Source: an uncultured Terriglobales bacterium
GTDB taxonomy: Bacteria; Acidobacteriota; Terriglobia; Terriglobales; Acidobacteriaceae
Direction of reading: 5' to 3'
Length of the DNA: 56,964 bases
Assembly (NCBI GenBank): GCA_955652395.1
Contig: CATPBJ010000075.1
Coordinates: forward strand, 1 to 56,964
This document shows positions 18,241 to 26,357 of this stretch, one piece after another. The position numbers were made by a program, and so were the translations under genes. The stretch's first letter is position 1; every line of letters starts with the position of its first letter. The notes beneath the pieces are model-generated. The model was not told the origin of the DNA and ran no database searches. It saw only the letters and a list, made by a program, of their open reading frames with translations.

Positions 18241-19602
18241 ATGCCGACGCGGCCGAAGAGCGCAAAAACAAAGACGGAGTCGACGCAGCACAGCGGCTAC
18301 ATCGAGGCGCCCAAGGGCAAACTGGGAATCATGATCCCGGGCATGGGTGCCGTGGCCACGACGTTTGTCGCCGGAGTGGAAGCGGTTCGCAAGGGCATCG
18401 CTAAGCCGATCGGGTCGCTGACCCAGATGGGGACGATCCGGCTGGGTAAGCGCACCGACGCGCTGTCTCCCAAAATCAAAGAGTTTGTTCCCCTGGCGTC
18501 GCTCAATGACCTGGTCTTTACCGGCTGGGATATTTTCGAGGACAACATGTTCGCGGCAGCGTCGAAGGCTGGGGTGCTGGAGCGTGATCTGCTCGAACAG
18601 GTGAAGCCGTTTCTCAGTTCCATCACTCCGCGCAAGGCCGTGTTTGATCACAACTATGTAAAGAAGCTGGATGGTCCGAACGTCAAAAAAGGCAAGAACA
18701 AGATGGACCTGGCGGAACAGGTACGGGCCGACATGAGGGAATTCAAGAAGAGTTCTGGCGCGTCCCGGCTCGTCACCATCTGGTGCGGATCGACGGAATC
18801 TTTTATTGAATCGACCGCAGCCCACCAGTCGCTGAAGGCGTTCGAGAAGGCACTGACGCAAAATGACGAGATGATCGCGCCTTCGATGATTTACGCCTAC
18901 GCGTCCCTGATGGAGGGCGTGCCCTTCGCCAACGGCGCCCCCAACCTCACGGTGGACTTGCCAGTGATGCAAGAGCTATCGCGTGAAAACTCGGCGCCGA
19001 TCTGTGGCAAGGACTACAAGACGGGGCAGACTCTCATCAAGACCATCCTGGCACCCGGATTCAAGGCGCGAATGATCGGGCTGAACGGCTGGTTCTCCAC
19101 CAACATTTTGGGCAATCGCGACGGGGAAGTGCTAGAGGATCCGGGGTCTTTCAAAACCAAGGAGGAGTCCAAGCTGTCGGTGCTGGAACATATTCTACAG
19201 CCTGAGCTTTATCCGGAACTGTATGGCAAGTTCACCCACAAGGTCCGCATCAACTATTACCCACCGCGTGGAGACAACAAAGAAGGCTGGGACAATATCG
19301 ACATCTTCGGATGGCTGGGCTATCCCATGCAGATCAAGGTTGATTTCCTGTGCCGCGATTCGATCTTGGCTGCACCCATCGTTCTTGACCTGGTGCTATT
19401 TCTGGATCTGGCGCAGCGCAGCAAGGAATTGCGCGAAATTGGTATCCAGGAATGGCTGAGCTTTTACTTCAAGTCGCCGATGACGGCGCCCGGACTCTAT
19501 CCCGAGCATGATCTGTTTATTCAGCTCATGAAGCTGAAGAACACTTTGCGGCACTTGAAAGGCGAAGAGTTGATCACGCACTTGGGATTGGAATATTACT
19601 GA
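18241..19602 (+). CDS. Myo-inositol-1-phosphate synthase
   Basis: The enzyme converts glucose-6-phosphate to L-myo-inositol-1-phosphate using NAD without net oxidation. The 453-residue protein has GKLGIMIPGMGAVATTFVAG (Rossmann NAD site), LTQMGTIRLG, GKDYKTGQTLIKT with active-site lysines, and the signature GWFSTNILGNRDGEVL. The N-terminal 20 residues are basic and probably disordered. A GGAAG site precedes ATG 18241. In bacteria the product feeds inositol lipids or soluble inositol compounds. No phosphatase or lipid synthase is adjacent, so the end product is unknown. Confidence 0.95.
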   Translation: MPTRPKSAKTKTESTQHSGYIEAPKGKLGIMIPGMGAVATTFVAGVEAVRKGIAKPIGSLTQMGTIRLGKRTDALSPKIKEFVPLASLNDLVFTGWDIFEDNMFAAASKAGVLERDLLEQVKPFLSSITPRKAVFDHNYVKKLDGPNVKKGKNKMDLAEQVRADMREFKKSSGASRLVTIWCGSTESFIESTAAHQSLKAFEKALTQNDEMIAPSMIYAYASLMEGVPFANGAPNLTVDLPVMQELSRENSAPICGKDYKTGQTLIKTILAPGFKARMIGLNGWFSTNILGNRDGEVLEDPGSFKTKEESKLSVLEHILQPELYPELYGKFTHKVRINYYPPRGDNKEGWDNIDIFGWLGYPMQIKVDFLCRDSILAAPIVLDLVLFLDLAQRSKELREIGIQEWLSFYFKSPMTAPGLYPEHDLFIQLMKLKNTLRHLKGEELITHLGLEYY

Positions 19603-19647
19603 GTTCTTCACGAGACATTGGACAATACGGACTAAGGAGATCAGGGA

Positions 19648-19830
19648 ATGGCAATCAAGATCGCGAAGACAGCAGATCGTAAGAAGGAAATGGACACCAC
19701 CAAGAGCACAGATTGTCCCAAGTGCGGTAAGCCCACACGCATCGTGAAGCGCGTGAAAGATCGCGAGCGCGGTGTTCCGGGAGGGATTTTTATTTCCTGC
19801 TCGGCGTGCGAGTTCTACGAGAAGCTCTAA
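19648..19830 (+). CDS. Small zinc-ribbon protein, 60 residues
   Basis: A 60-residue basic protein with two CxxC knuckles (CPKC near residue 23 and CSAC near 51) forms a likely single zinc ribbon. A strong AAGGAG site lies before ATG 19648. It follows the inositol-phosphate synthase gene after 45 nt on the same strand, so the two may be co-transcribed. The role is unknown; small zinc ribbons of this type often bind nucleic acid or protein partners. Confidence 0.8.
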   Translation: MAIKIAKTADRKKEMDTTKSTDCPKCGKPTRIVKRVKDRERGVPGGIFISCSACEFYEKL

Positions 19831-19876
19831 CCAGCCAGTCTTAATGCAGCGCTGAAGCGCTGCTCCACTCTAAATC

Positions 19877-20590
19877 TTAGGCACTGACCGCCAGGTTCAT
19901 TTGCTCGAGGATAGACCGGGCTTCCACTCCAGGATCAGCGGCCGAGGTGATGGGGCGCCCAACTACGATGTACGTAGCGCCGGCTGCGATTGCTTCGGTG
20001 GGCGTCACCACCCGGCTTTGATCGCCGTGATCCCTGCCTGCCGGGCGCACACCGGGAGTGACAATCAAGAAACGATGGCCCAGTTCCGAGCGCAGCTCGG
20101 CAGCTTCTCGCGCCGACGCAACTACGCCCTGACAGCCGCTGGTGAGAGCCAGCCCCGCCAGACGCAACACCTGGTCCGCCACGTGACCGCGTATACCGAT
20201 CTTGTCGAGATCCTGATCGTCCAAGCTAGTCAGCACGGTGACTCCGAGTAGCTTCAAGGCCGGGTTCACGTCGCGGGCGGCTTCAACCGCGGCGAGAATC
20301 ATCTTCCCGCCACCGGCGGCATGAATCGTGAGCATGCTGACGCCGAGCTCGGCAGCTTCGCGCACCGCAGCAGCGACCGTGGAAGGAATGTCGTGATACT
20401 TCAGGTCCAGAAAAACCCGTCGGCCTGAGACCACAAGGTCGCGTACGACCCGAGGTCCCTCGGCGGTGTAAAGCCGCATACCCACCTTGTAGGTCAAGGC
20501 GGAGTCACCCACGGCCGCCACAATCTTCTGAGCGGCGGCCGCGGACGAAACATCCAAAGCGACGATCAGATTCTGTCTCGGATCGTACAT
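19877..20590 (-). CDS. pyrF: Orotidine-5'-phosphate decarboxylase
   Basis: PyrF catalyses the last step of UMP synthesis. The 237-residue TIM barrel has the catalytic DxKxxD set in FLDLKYHDIPST (Asp62, Lys64, Asp67), LTIHAAGG, VTVLTSLDDQDL, TPGVRPAGRDHGDQSRV and the phosphate-binding IVVGRPITSA near the end, typical of the bacterial group. No signal or extension is present. It is followed downstream by a zinc-ribbon gene on the opposite strand and preceded by rlpA on the same strand. Confidence 0.97.
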   Translation of the reverse strand: MYDPRQNLIVALDVSSAAAAQKIVAAVGDSALTYKVGMRLYTAEGPRVVRDLVVSGRRVFLDLKYHDIPSTVAAAVREAAELGVSMLTIHAAGGGKMILAAVEAARDVNPALKLLGVTVLTSLDDQDLDKIGIRGHVADQVLRLAGLALTSGCQGVVASAREAAELRSELGHRFLIVTPGVRPAGRDHGDQSRVVTPTEAIAAGATYIVVGRPITSAADPGVEARSILEQMNLAVSA

Positions 20591-20624
20591 CCTAAGGAAG
20601 TGTAAAGGATTTGGCGCTTGCAGG

Positions 20625-21107
20625 CTAGTATTGCAGAGCTGCTATCATTTGCGGCTGGGTGGTCTTCGTCCGGTTGTTTACAACATCCAGGCGGACTCGC
20701 TGCAAGCCTTTCGACTCGAACTGGAGCACGCGCGCGGTATTGTACGAGAGGTCAATGATGCGTCCCGGAATGATGGGGCCCCGGTCGTTGATACGCACGA
20801 CTACAGCCCGCCCATTGCGCAGGTTAGTGACCCGCACCCAGCTACCCAGGGGTAGGGTGGGATGCGCGGCAGTCAGATCGTACATATCGTAGGGCTCACC
20901 GCTGGCCGTGGCTCGACCTTGAAAGTAGCTTCCGTACCACGACGCCGTCCCAATTTGATACGGCTTTGCCCGCGCTGTCTTGCCCGGCGCGACTGGTGCT
21001 CTCTTACCACGGGTATTCACGGACTCCGAGCTGGTTGGTCGCTGAGCCGCCCCTAGGCTGACGACTATTAAAACAGTCGCCAGTATATGAGCTATGTGTC
21101 CTCGCAT
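20625..21107 (-). CDS. rlpA: RlpA-like septal lytic protein (double-psi beta-barrel)
   Basis: RlpA proteins are exported septal proteins, in some bacteria lytic transglycosylases acting on denuded murein. ATG 21107 is chosen because GAGG lies five bases upstream; GTG 21113 is the alternative. A signal peptide (HIAHILATVLIVVSLGAAQ) has no lipobox Cys, unlike the E. coli lipoprotein. The double-psi barrel is evident from GTASWYGSYFQGRATASGE, AAHPTLPLGSWVRVTN and VVRINDRGPI, which contains the conserved Asp. No SPOR domain follows, so septal targeting by that route is not expected. Confidence 0.92.
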   Translation of the reverse strand: MRGHIAHILATVLIVVSLGAAQRPTSSESVNTRGKRAPVAPGKTARAKPYQIGTASWYGSYFQGRATASGEPYDMYDLTAAHPTLPLGSWVRVTNLRNGRAVVVRINDRGPIIPGRIIDLSYNTARVLQFESKGLQRVRLDVVNNRTKTTQPQMIAALQY

Positions 21108-21379
21108 CGTCACCTCACATCTCTAAGTCGTTCCACCCCTACCATCGCCTAAGGATGTGACGAGGCTACCGGGCTGGGAAGCGGCTGTCAACCCGGATTT
21201 CCATGTAGCAAGATGCTTATCTAGTAATAGATATCTCACGTAACATACTGTTAATCTTGACTAATACTACCCATACTGCTGTAGTTAATAAGCTTAGATG
21301 TTTACATATCAGTAAATACAGTCCGAAGTTTGGTAAATGGAAATTATTACCTTATATTTATTTTCAATGGGTTACGGGC

Positions 21380-21405
21380 ATTACCTCGGATTGCGCCGAG
21401 GTAAT
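21380..21405. repeat. Perfect 10-bp inverted repeat at the edge of the AT-rich island
   Basis: ATTACCTCGG and its complement CCGAGGTAAT flank a six-base loop. The stem is strong, but no T-run follows on either strand. It may be an operator or an RNA hairpin in the thiD leader. Confidence 0.7.
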
Positions 21406-21418
21406 AGCTAGTCGAATG

Positions 21419-21443
21419 CAGGCGCGAGCGTCCACGCTGGTGC
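21419..21443. repeat. REP-like repeat unit upstream of thiD
   Basis: This 25-bp unit differs at four positions from the unit at 13296-13320 in the repeat between the two peptidase genes. Related but more diverged units lie at 10708 and 22397. It marks a dispersed palindromic family in this genome. Confidence 0.65.
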
Positions 21444-21533
21444 TGGCCTTGCACGGGCAGGGCCTCTGTTCCGCATCTTAACCGCCAGAACATCCGAATT
21501 TGACACCCTGCCACTTTCCGTTACATTGCCTTC

Positions 21534-22379
21534 ATGGCCCAGTCTCCGCCGGTGGTTCTTACCATAGCCGGGTTCGACCCCTCCTCTGGGGCAGGAGTGA
21601 CGGCGGACGTCAAAACCATTGCCGCCCATGGCTGCTACGGAGTGGGCTGCATCACCGCCTTGACCGTCCAGTCAACGGCAGGGGTGCGGCGGGTGGAAGC
21701 GGTCAGTTCAGAACTGGTGGCGGATACGCTCAGAGAACTGGCATCTGACCTGGAAGTCTCGGCGGTGCACGTCGGCATGTTGGGGTCGAGAAACGTGGTT
21801 CGGGTGGTGAGCAATTTTCTGGAGAAAGCGGGGCTGCGAAATCTCGTAGTGGATCCGATCATCAAGTCGTCCTCCGGGCACGACCTGGTAGATGCCGGGG
21901 GACGGCAACTTCTGATCGAACGGCTGCTGCCGCTGGCCACGGTCATTACCCCCAACGTGGACGAGGCCGCGGCTCTGACCGGACTTGTGGTCACAAACCT
22001 CGAACAAATGCGTGCGGCTGCGACCAGGCTTCACGAGATGGGCGCTGCCAGTGTGGTGATCACCGGCGGCCACCTGGATAAGGCAATTGACCTGCTGAGC
22101 TTCACCAGCCGGCGGGGAGCGCAGCAGGAGGTTTTCAAATCCGACCGGCTGCGGTCGAAATCTACCCATGGCACCGGTTGCGCATTCTCCACGGCGATGG
22201 CCTGCCATTTGGCGCGGGGTCGCGGATTACCTGAGGCCGTGCTGTTGGCCAAGGCGTATGTCGCGGCCGCAATTGCGAACGCGCATCCTGTGGGACGGGG
22301 TATCGGGCCGGTGCATCATTTGTATCGCATGCATCAACAGAGGCGGGTTGTGATCAATGATCCCGAGCCTGTGAACTAG
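21534..22379 (+). CDS. thiD: Hydroxymethylpyrimidine/phosphomethylpyrimidine kinase
   Basis: ThiD phosphorylates HMP to HMP-P and then HMP-PP for thiamine synthesis. The 281-residue ribokinase-fold protein has VVLTIAGFDPSSGAGVTAD at the start, TALTVQST, VVDPIIKSSSGHDLVD and the anion-hole motif KSTHGTGCAFSTA near residue 205. The C-terminus carries a short extension rich in His and Arg. No other thiamine genes are adjacent, so it probably works with a thiamine set elsewhere, or in salvage. Confidence 0.95.
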   Translation: MAQSPPVVLTIAGFDPSSGAGVTADVKTIAAHGCYGVGCITALTVQSTAGVRRVEAVSSELVADTLRELASDLEVSAVHVGMLGSRNVVRVVSNFLEKAGLRNLVVDPIIKSSSGHDLVDAGGRQLLIERLLPLATVITPNVDEAAALTGLVVTNLEQMRAAATRLHEMGAASVVITGGHLDKAIDLLSFTSRRGAQQEVFKSDRLRSKSTHGTGCAFSTAMACHLARGRGLPEAVLLAKAYVAAAIANAHPVGRGIGPVHHLYRMHQQRRVVINDPEPVN

Positions 22380-22396
22380 ATCCAGCAGAGACCAAG

Positions 22397-22421
22397 TAGG
22401 GGCGGGTGTCCTCGGCCGCCC
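22397..22421. repeat. REP-like repeat unit after thiD
   Basis: This unit, in the 127-nt gap after thiD, resembles the repeats at 13296 and 21419. A partly complementary stretch about 20-45 bases further on allows an imperfect hairpin between thiD and the convergent zinc-ribbon membrane gene. Confidence 0.5.
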
Positions 22422-22506
22422 AGCCAGGCAAAGCGCGGCCGGGTCTACGGACACAAATGCGAACCTGGTCGAGCGCGTCCTGGCCTACGGGAATTGTGGT
22501 GGTTTC

Positions 22507-22938
22507 TTAGCGCTTCGGATCAGGCGCCTTTTTGAGCAGGAGGCCGGCGGCGAAGGCTGCGATGGCGCCAAGGATCCACTGCATCCGGTAGAGCTGCACG
22601 GCCTGAAAATCGTCGAAGGTTTGAACACTGTAGATCGTGCCTACGGCGATTGCGGCCATGATGAGGCACGCCATTCCGACCAGGAAAGCGACCAGCGAAG
22701 GGGTAGAGAGTCCAAGTGTCCGCTGGATGTTGTGGAACTCTAGGAAAAGGGTCCAGTGCGCGGTGGCTGAAGTCCGCGCTTCACGGGAAGCGCCGCAGAT
22801 GTGGCAGAAGAGCGAGCCAACCATAAACTCGCTGGTGCAGCCGTCACAGACTTCCACCATGCCCGTGCGGGCTGCTTCGGCCGGGACTACGGGGGGCCGC
22901 CAGAATTCGTGTTGCGCGTCATGCACCACGTCCGCCAT
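22507..22938 (-). CDS. Zinc-ribbon membrane protein, 143 residues
   Basis: The N-terminal half carries paired cysteines (CDGC near residue 31 and CHIC near 46) forming a zinc ribbon. The C-terminal half has two hydrophobic segments (PSLVAFLVGMACLIMAAIAV and WILGAIAAFAAGLLL) ending in a basic tail. ATG 22938 is chosen for its GAGG site; an ATG 39 nt upstream has none. I do not recognise a named family. The topology suggests a cytoplasmic metal-binding head anchored in the inner membrane. The 295 nt upstream contain nothing recognisable. Confidence 0.75.
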   Translation of the reverse strand: MADVVHDAQHEFWRPPVVPAEAARTGMVEVCDGCTSEFMVGSLFCHICGASREARTSATAHWTLFLEFHNIQRTLGLSTPSLVAFLVGMACLIMAAIAVGTIYSVQTFDDFQAVQLYRMQWILGAIAAFAAGLLLKKAPDPKR

Positions 22939-23233
22939 AGAAATCCTCGCCTTCGCACATCGCAAGCCGGTGACCAAAAACCGAAACTCGCTAAGTTATT
23001 GAAACACCGCTTCTTTCGCGACTTACCTTCAACACAACAATCTCAAACCGGGCAAGAATTACCGCTCGCACTAGGAAAGATGCGCTCGAATGATCAGGAA
23101 AAGATAATTCTGAACGCTGATTATAGGCATAGTTTCCTCGCGCAGATTCCTGCGAGGCCTTAACTTTTGTGGTTCGCGTCGGGCCATGGTGGCCTTCAGG
23201 TAAACTAAAGTCCAGCGACCCCACGAGAGAGAA

Positions 23234-24454
23234 TTGCTTTTCCTGCTTCCACGCCGCGTCTTTCTGCTTCTGCTTGGCCTTCTGTTGGCTGCACAAGCGA
23301 TAGCGGCGCCGCCGGACTCGAATTCTGAGTCGCTAGCCTATCGTCCCCACGATCCGCTGAATCTGTCCGCGTTCAACCACTTCTACAATCTTGACTACGA
23401 CCGGGCGGTGCAGGAGTTCGAACAGGTCCTCGGACGGCACCCGGACGATCCCTTCGCGGTCAATCATTTGCTGACCGCGACGTTGTTCCGGGAACTCTAT
23501 CGCATGGGGGTGTTGAACACCGGCGAGTACGCCAACAATACTTTTATTTCCGCGCCTCACCGTCCTGCTGATCCAGAGATCAAGCAGCAGATTAACGACC
23601 TGGTGAACCGGGCCCTGCGGTTAGAGGAGAAGCGTCTGGCCGCAAACCCGAATGATGTAGAGGCCCTGTACGCCCGAGGAGTGACCCGGGCCCAGTTCTC
23701 CACCTACACGGCGCTGATCGAACGCGCCTGGTTTTCGGCTTTGCGGAATGCGGTGGAGGCACGGCGCGATCATGAACGCGTACTCGAACTTTCTCCATCG
23801 ACGACTGAGGCCAAGCTGATTGTCGGAACCCACAACTACGTGGTGGGAAGCCTGCCCTGGGGAGTGAAGGCTGCGGCTTCCATTGTTGGTTTGGGAGGAA
23901 ACAAAGACAAAGGCCTCCAGTACCTGAGAGAGAGCGGCCAGGGGACCGGGGAAACCAGCATCGATGCCCAAATTTTGCTGGCGGTGTTTCTGCGCCGCGA
24001 GCACCGATACGATGAAGCTTTGCCGATTGTGCGCGGACTGGTACCACGCTTTCCGCAGGACGTGTTGCTGGCGCTGGAGGAGGGCCATGTGTTGCGGGAG
24101 GCCGGCCACAATCAGGAGGCGGAGGCGGTTTACCGAAAGATTTGGCAGGCCGGAAGGGAAGGCCAATATCCCGGACTGCACTATGAAATCGCAGCCCTCA
24201 GCCTGGGCGAGTTGCTCCGCAGCCAGAAGGAGTATAGCGGAGCTGCAGCTGCTTACGAACAGGTAGGACAGGCCCCGCAACCTGATCCCGAGGCGTTGCA
24301 GAAAGCGAATCTGGGGGCCGGCGAGATGTACGACCTACTGCAGAAGCGTGATCTTGCTTTGGCCAAGTATCAGGCCGTATTGGCAAATGATGCCAGCACT
24401 CCGCGAGCTGACACGGCGCGCAAACGGATGAAAGAGGCGTATCGGGAGAACTAG
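23234..24454 (+). CDS. Secreted TPR-repeat protein, 406 residues
   Basis: An exported protein starts at TTG 23234 after a GAGAGAGA stretch. A signal peptide (LFLLPRRVFLLLLGLLLAAQ) precedes tetratricopeptide-like repeats, for example YDRAVQEFEQVLGRHPDDP, EALPIVRGLVPRFPQDV and NQEAEAVYRKIWQAG. The middle portion has HNYVVGSLPWGVKAAASIVG, conserved with the shorter protein encoded at 48491. The two look like distant paralogues of an envelope-associated scaffold. The partner and function are unknown. Confidence 0.85.
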   Translation: MLFLLPRRVFLLLLGLLLAAQAIAAPPDSNSESLAYRPHDPLNLSAFNHFYNLDYDRAVQEFEQVLGRHPDDPFAVNHLLTATLFRELYRMGVLNTGEYANNTFISAPHRPADPEIKQQINDLVNRALRLEEKRLAANPNDVEALYARGVTRAQFSTYTALIERAWFSALRNAVEARRDHERVLELSPSTTEAKLIVGTHNYVVGSLPWGVKAAASIVGLGGNKDKGLQYLRESGQGTGETSIDAQILLAVFLRREHRYDEALPIVRGLVPRFPQDVLLALEEGHVLREAGHNQEAEAVYRKIWQAGREGQYPGLHYEIAALSLGELLRSQKEYSGAAAAYEQVGQAPQPDPEALQKANLGAGEMYDLLQKRDLALAKYQAVLANDASTPRADTARKRMKEAYREN

Positions 24455-24505
24455 AGGCGGAACATTTCGGCTGCGGGGCCCGTATCTCAAGGTGGGAGCA
24501 GATCC

Positions 24506-24820
24506 ATGTATTGCAACTACTGTGGCAAAGTCATTCAGGACGACGCCAGCCACTGCGCATATTGTGGCAAGCGAATCGGAAACATGATTGCGCGCAAGCG
24601 CCTGGTTCGACCTCGTGGGGATCGTAAGATTGCGGGAGTTTGTGCCGGGTTCGCCGAATACTTTGATCTGGATGTGACCCTGGTCCGGCTGGTGTGGCTG
24701 ATTACGGCGGTGATGACGGGGGTGGGACTGCTCTCCTATCCCATCGCCTGGGTGGTGATGCCGGAAGAGCCGTGGAGGATCGAAGTGCCAGCCGGGCATC
24801 AGGCGGCAGTCTCATCCTGA
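24506..24820 (+). CDS. Zinc-ribbon PspC-domain protein
   Basis: The 104-residue protein joins an N-terminal zinc ribbon (CNYC at 3-6, CAYC at 17-20) to a PspC domain (DRKIAGVCAGFAEYFDLDVTLVRLVW) with one or two hydrophobic segments. PspC domains sit in the inner membrane and take part in envelope-stress responses in enterobacteria, but stand-alone forms like this have no assigned role. A GGTGGGAG site precedes ATG 24506. The stop codon lies inside the left arm of the inverted repeat at 24811. Confidence 0.88.
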   Translation: MYCNYCGKVIQDDASHCAYCGKRIGNMIARKRLVRPRGDRKIAGVCAGFAEYFDLDVTLVRLVWLITAVMTGVGLLSYPIAWVVMPEEPWRIEVPAGHQAAVSS

Positions 24821-24977
24821 GCGCTGCACCTTCTTCGCATGAACGATGAAGGTCCGGAGTCGAAGGATCCCTTGTACGCGACGGACCAAGCTCGCGGCGT
24901 TCTGTGGGGGATGCTAGGGGTTCTTCGACTCCACTTTTCCATTCGGAAGCGAATGGAAAAGTTCCGCTCAGGATGAG
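24811..24977. repeat. Large composite inverted repeat between pspC-like and hydrolase genes
   Basis: Perfect outer 13-bp arms (24811-24823 and 24965-24977) enclose a second pair of partly matching arms (GGAGTCGAAGGA near 24856 against CTTCGACTCC near 24923). A strong inner hairpin has 12-bp arms at 24933-24944 and 24951-24962. The left arm includes the stop codon of the PspC gene. The whole 167-bp unit resembles a mobile palindromic element that landed at the gene end. Confidence 0.75.
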
Positions 24978-25011
24978 CGGTGCTGGGCGTTCTCTTAGAT
25001 TTCGACCTCGC

Positions 25012-25800
25012 ATGATTCATGTCAAGAGTGGCGATGCCGACATTGCATACCAGGTGCTGGGTAGCGGTTCGCCAGTTGTGTTGCTCCATCCTTTTCCAGC
25101 CCATCATGAATTCTGGCTGCCTGCGGCCCAGGCCTTGGCCTCTCGTTATCAGCTGATTCTGCCCGACCTGCGTGGACATGGGGAATCGGGCGTGGGCGAA
25201 GGCCCGGCTACGATGGAAAAACATGCAACCGATATCGCCAGGATCCTTGAGCACGCGGAGATTGGGCGCGTGCCCCTCGCGGGAGTCTCGATTGGCGGCT
25301 ATGTGCTGTTTGAGTTCTGGCGGCGATATCGCGGGCGGGTGGCGGCGCTGGTGTTCTGCAATACAAAAGCGCCGGCTGATTCTCCAGAAGCCAGGGCGGG
25401 GCGCTTGCAGGCTGCGGCCGACGTGCTGGAACGCGGGACCGAATCCTTCTTCGAAAGCATGGTTCCAAAATTGATGGGCAAGACTACGCGGGAGGGTCGT
25501 CCCGACCTGGTGGACGGCGCGTTGCGCATGATGAGAAAAATGGCAGCCGGGAATGTCGCCCAGGTGCAACGCGGCATGGCGGAACGACCGGACTCAACGC
25601 CAGACTTGAAGACGATCAATGTGCCGACCTTGCTCATGACCGGGGATGAGGACATCCTCGCCGGCCCTCCGGAAGCGGAGTTGATGCGACGAAATATTAG
25701 CGGCAGCGAAGTGAAGGTCATCCGGCATGCCGGCCACTATTCGCCCTGGGAACAGCCGGCCGAAGTGGGCAAGCTGCTGCGCCAGTTCTTCGACATGTAG
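25012..25800 (+). CDS. Alpha/beta-hydrolase, 262 residues
   Basis: This is a typical alpha/beta-hydrolase fold enzyme. The oxyanion region is LLHPFPAHHEFW, followed by the GHGESG turn, the nucleophile elbow AGVSIGGYVLFEF, the acid in TGDEDILAGPP and the His in HAGHYSPWEQP. The substrate cannot be assigned; the family includes esterases, lactonases and C-C hydrolases. ATG 25012 gives the family-standard N-terminus (MIHVKSGDADIAYQVLG). The longer frame from 24904 runs through the repeat and is rejected. Confidence 0.9.
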   Translation: MIHVKSGDADIAYQVLGSGSPVVLLHPFPAHHEFWLPAAQALASRYQLILPDLRGHGESGVGEGPATMEKHATDIARILEHAEIGRVPLAGVSIGGYVLFEFWRRYRGRVAALVFCNTKAPADSPEARAGRLQAAADVLERGTESFFESMVPKLMGKTTREGRPDLVDGALRMMRKMAAGNVAQVQRGMAERPDSTPDLKTINVPTLLMTGDEDILAGPPEAELMRRNISGSEVKVIRHAGHYSPWEQPAEVGKLLRQFFDM

Positions 25801-25832
25801 GGACGTCTGGCGTTTGCTACAATTCTCTCGCC

Positions 25833-26255
25833 ATGCCCTCCAATGCGACGATCAACACTTTGCTGGTTCCCGAAAAGACGGTGGTCAATGCCAAAGGTGA
25901 CGGCCCCGCACTGAATCTGGGCGAGGCGGCCAGCCGCGTCTTCCTTTTGACCCTGGAGATCACCAACATCATCGAGCAGGAAGCTTTGGACGTGAGCATC
26001 TACGGCTCCGCCGACGGGGTGGCGTGGGGGGCGAAACCCCTGACTGCGTTTCCCCAGAAGTTCTACCGCGGCCAGCACCCGTTGCTGCTCGATCTGACTG
26101 GGCATGCCGACGCGAAGTTCCTTCGCGCGCACTGGGAGGTCAACCGCTGGGGTCGGGGTACGGAAACTCCGATGTTCGAATTCCATCTCGCCATCCGGGA
26201 AGTGCCATCGGATATCCTGAAAGAAGCGACGGCCGAGGCTAAGGCGTTGGCCTGA
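25833..26255 (+). CDS. Conserved hypothetical protein, 140 residues
   Basis: The protein has no signal peptide or membrane segment and reads as beta-rich (LLTLEITNIIEQEALDVSIY, KFLRAHWEVNRW) with a helical C-terminus. I do not recognise a named family. It lies 32 nt after the hydrolase gene on the same strand, so the two may be co-transcribed. A jelly-roll or fibronectin-like fold is a visual guess only. No catalytic motif is evident. Confidence 0.7.
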   Translation: MPSNATINTLLVPEKTVVNAKGDGPALNLGEAASRVFLLTLEITNIIEQEALDVSIYGSADGVAWGAKPLTAFPQKFYRGQHPLLLDLTGHADAKFLRAHWEVNRWGRGTETPMFEFHLAIREVPSDILKEATAEAKALA

Positions 26256-26357
26256 GAGACTGCAGATTTTCGACTTTAGATTGCAGATTCATATCGAAAT
26301 ACAGCGCTGGAGCGTTTGTCTCGTTACCGTCAAAACTTATCTGCTAGTCCATCGGCG

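Larger units (their letters stand above)
21108..21533. other. AT-rich intergenic region between divergent rlpA and thiD
   Basis: This 426-nt region separates two divergently transcribed genes and should hold both promoters. From about 21190 to 21380 it is strikingly AT-rich compared with all surrounding DNA. The rest holds an inverted repeat (21380-21405) and a REP-like unit (21419-21443). A 74-codon TTG-initiated frame from 21257 crosses the repeat and is not credible as a gene. No thiamine riboswitch elements were found upstream of thiD. Confidence 0.75.

Noticed and set aside
21257-21481. 74-codon frame in the AT-rich island
   Set aside because: It starts at TTG without a ribosome-binding site, runs through a palindrome and a REP-like unit, and has no recognisable protein pattern.
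21108-21533. Thiamine (TPP) riboswitch upstream of thiD
   Set aside because: The conserved CTGAGA-type element and its partner were not found; the hairpin at 21380-21405 does not fit the fold.
24904-25011. N-terminal extension of the alpha/beta-hydrolase
   Set aside because: The added residues are encoded by the composite palindrome and have no hydrolase similarity; ATG 25012 gives the normal start.
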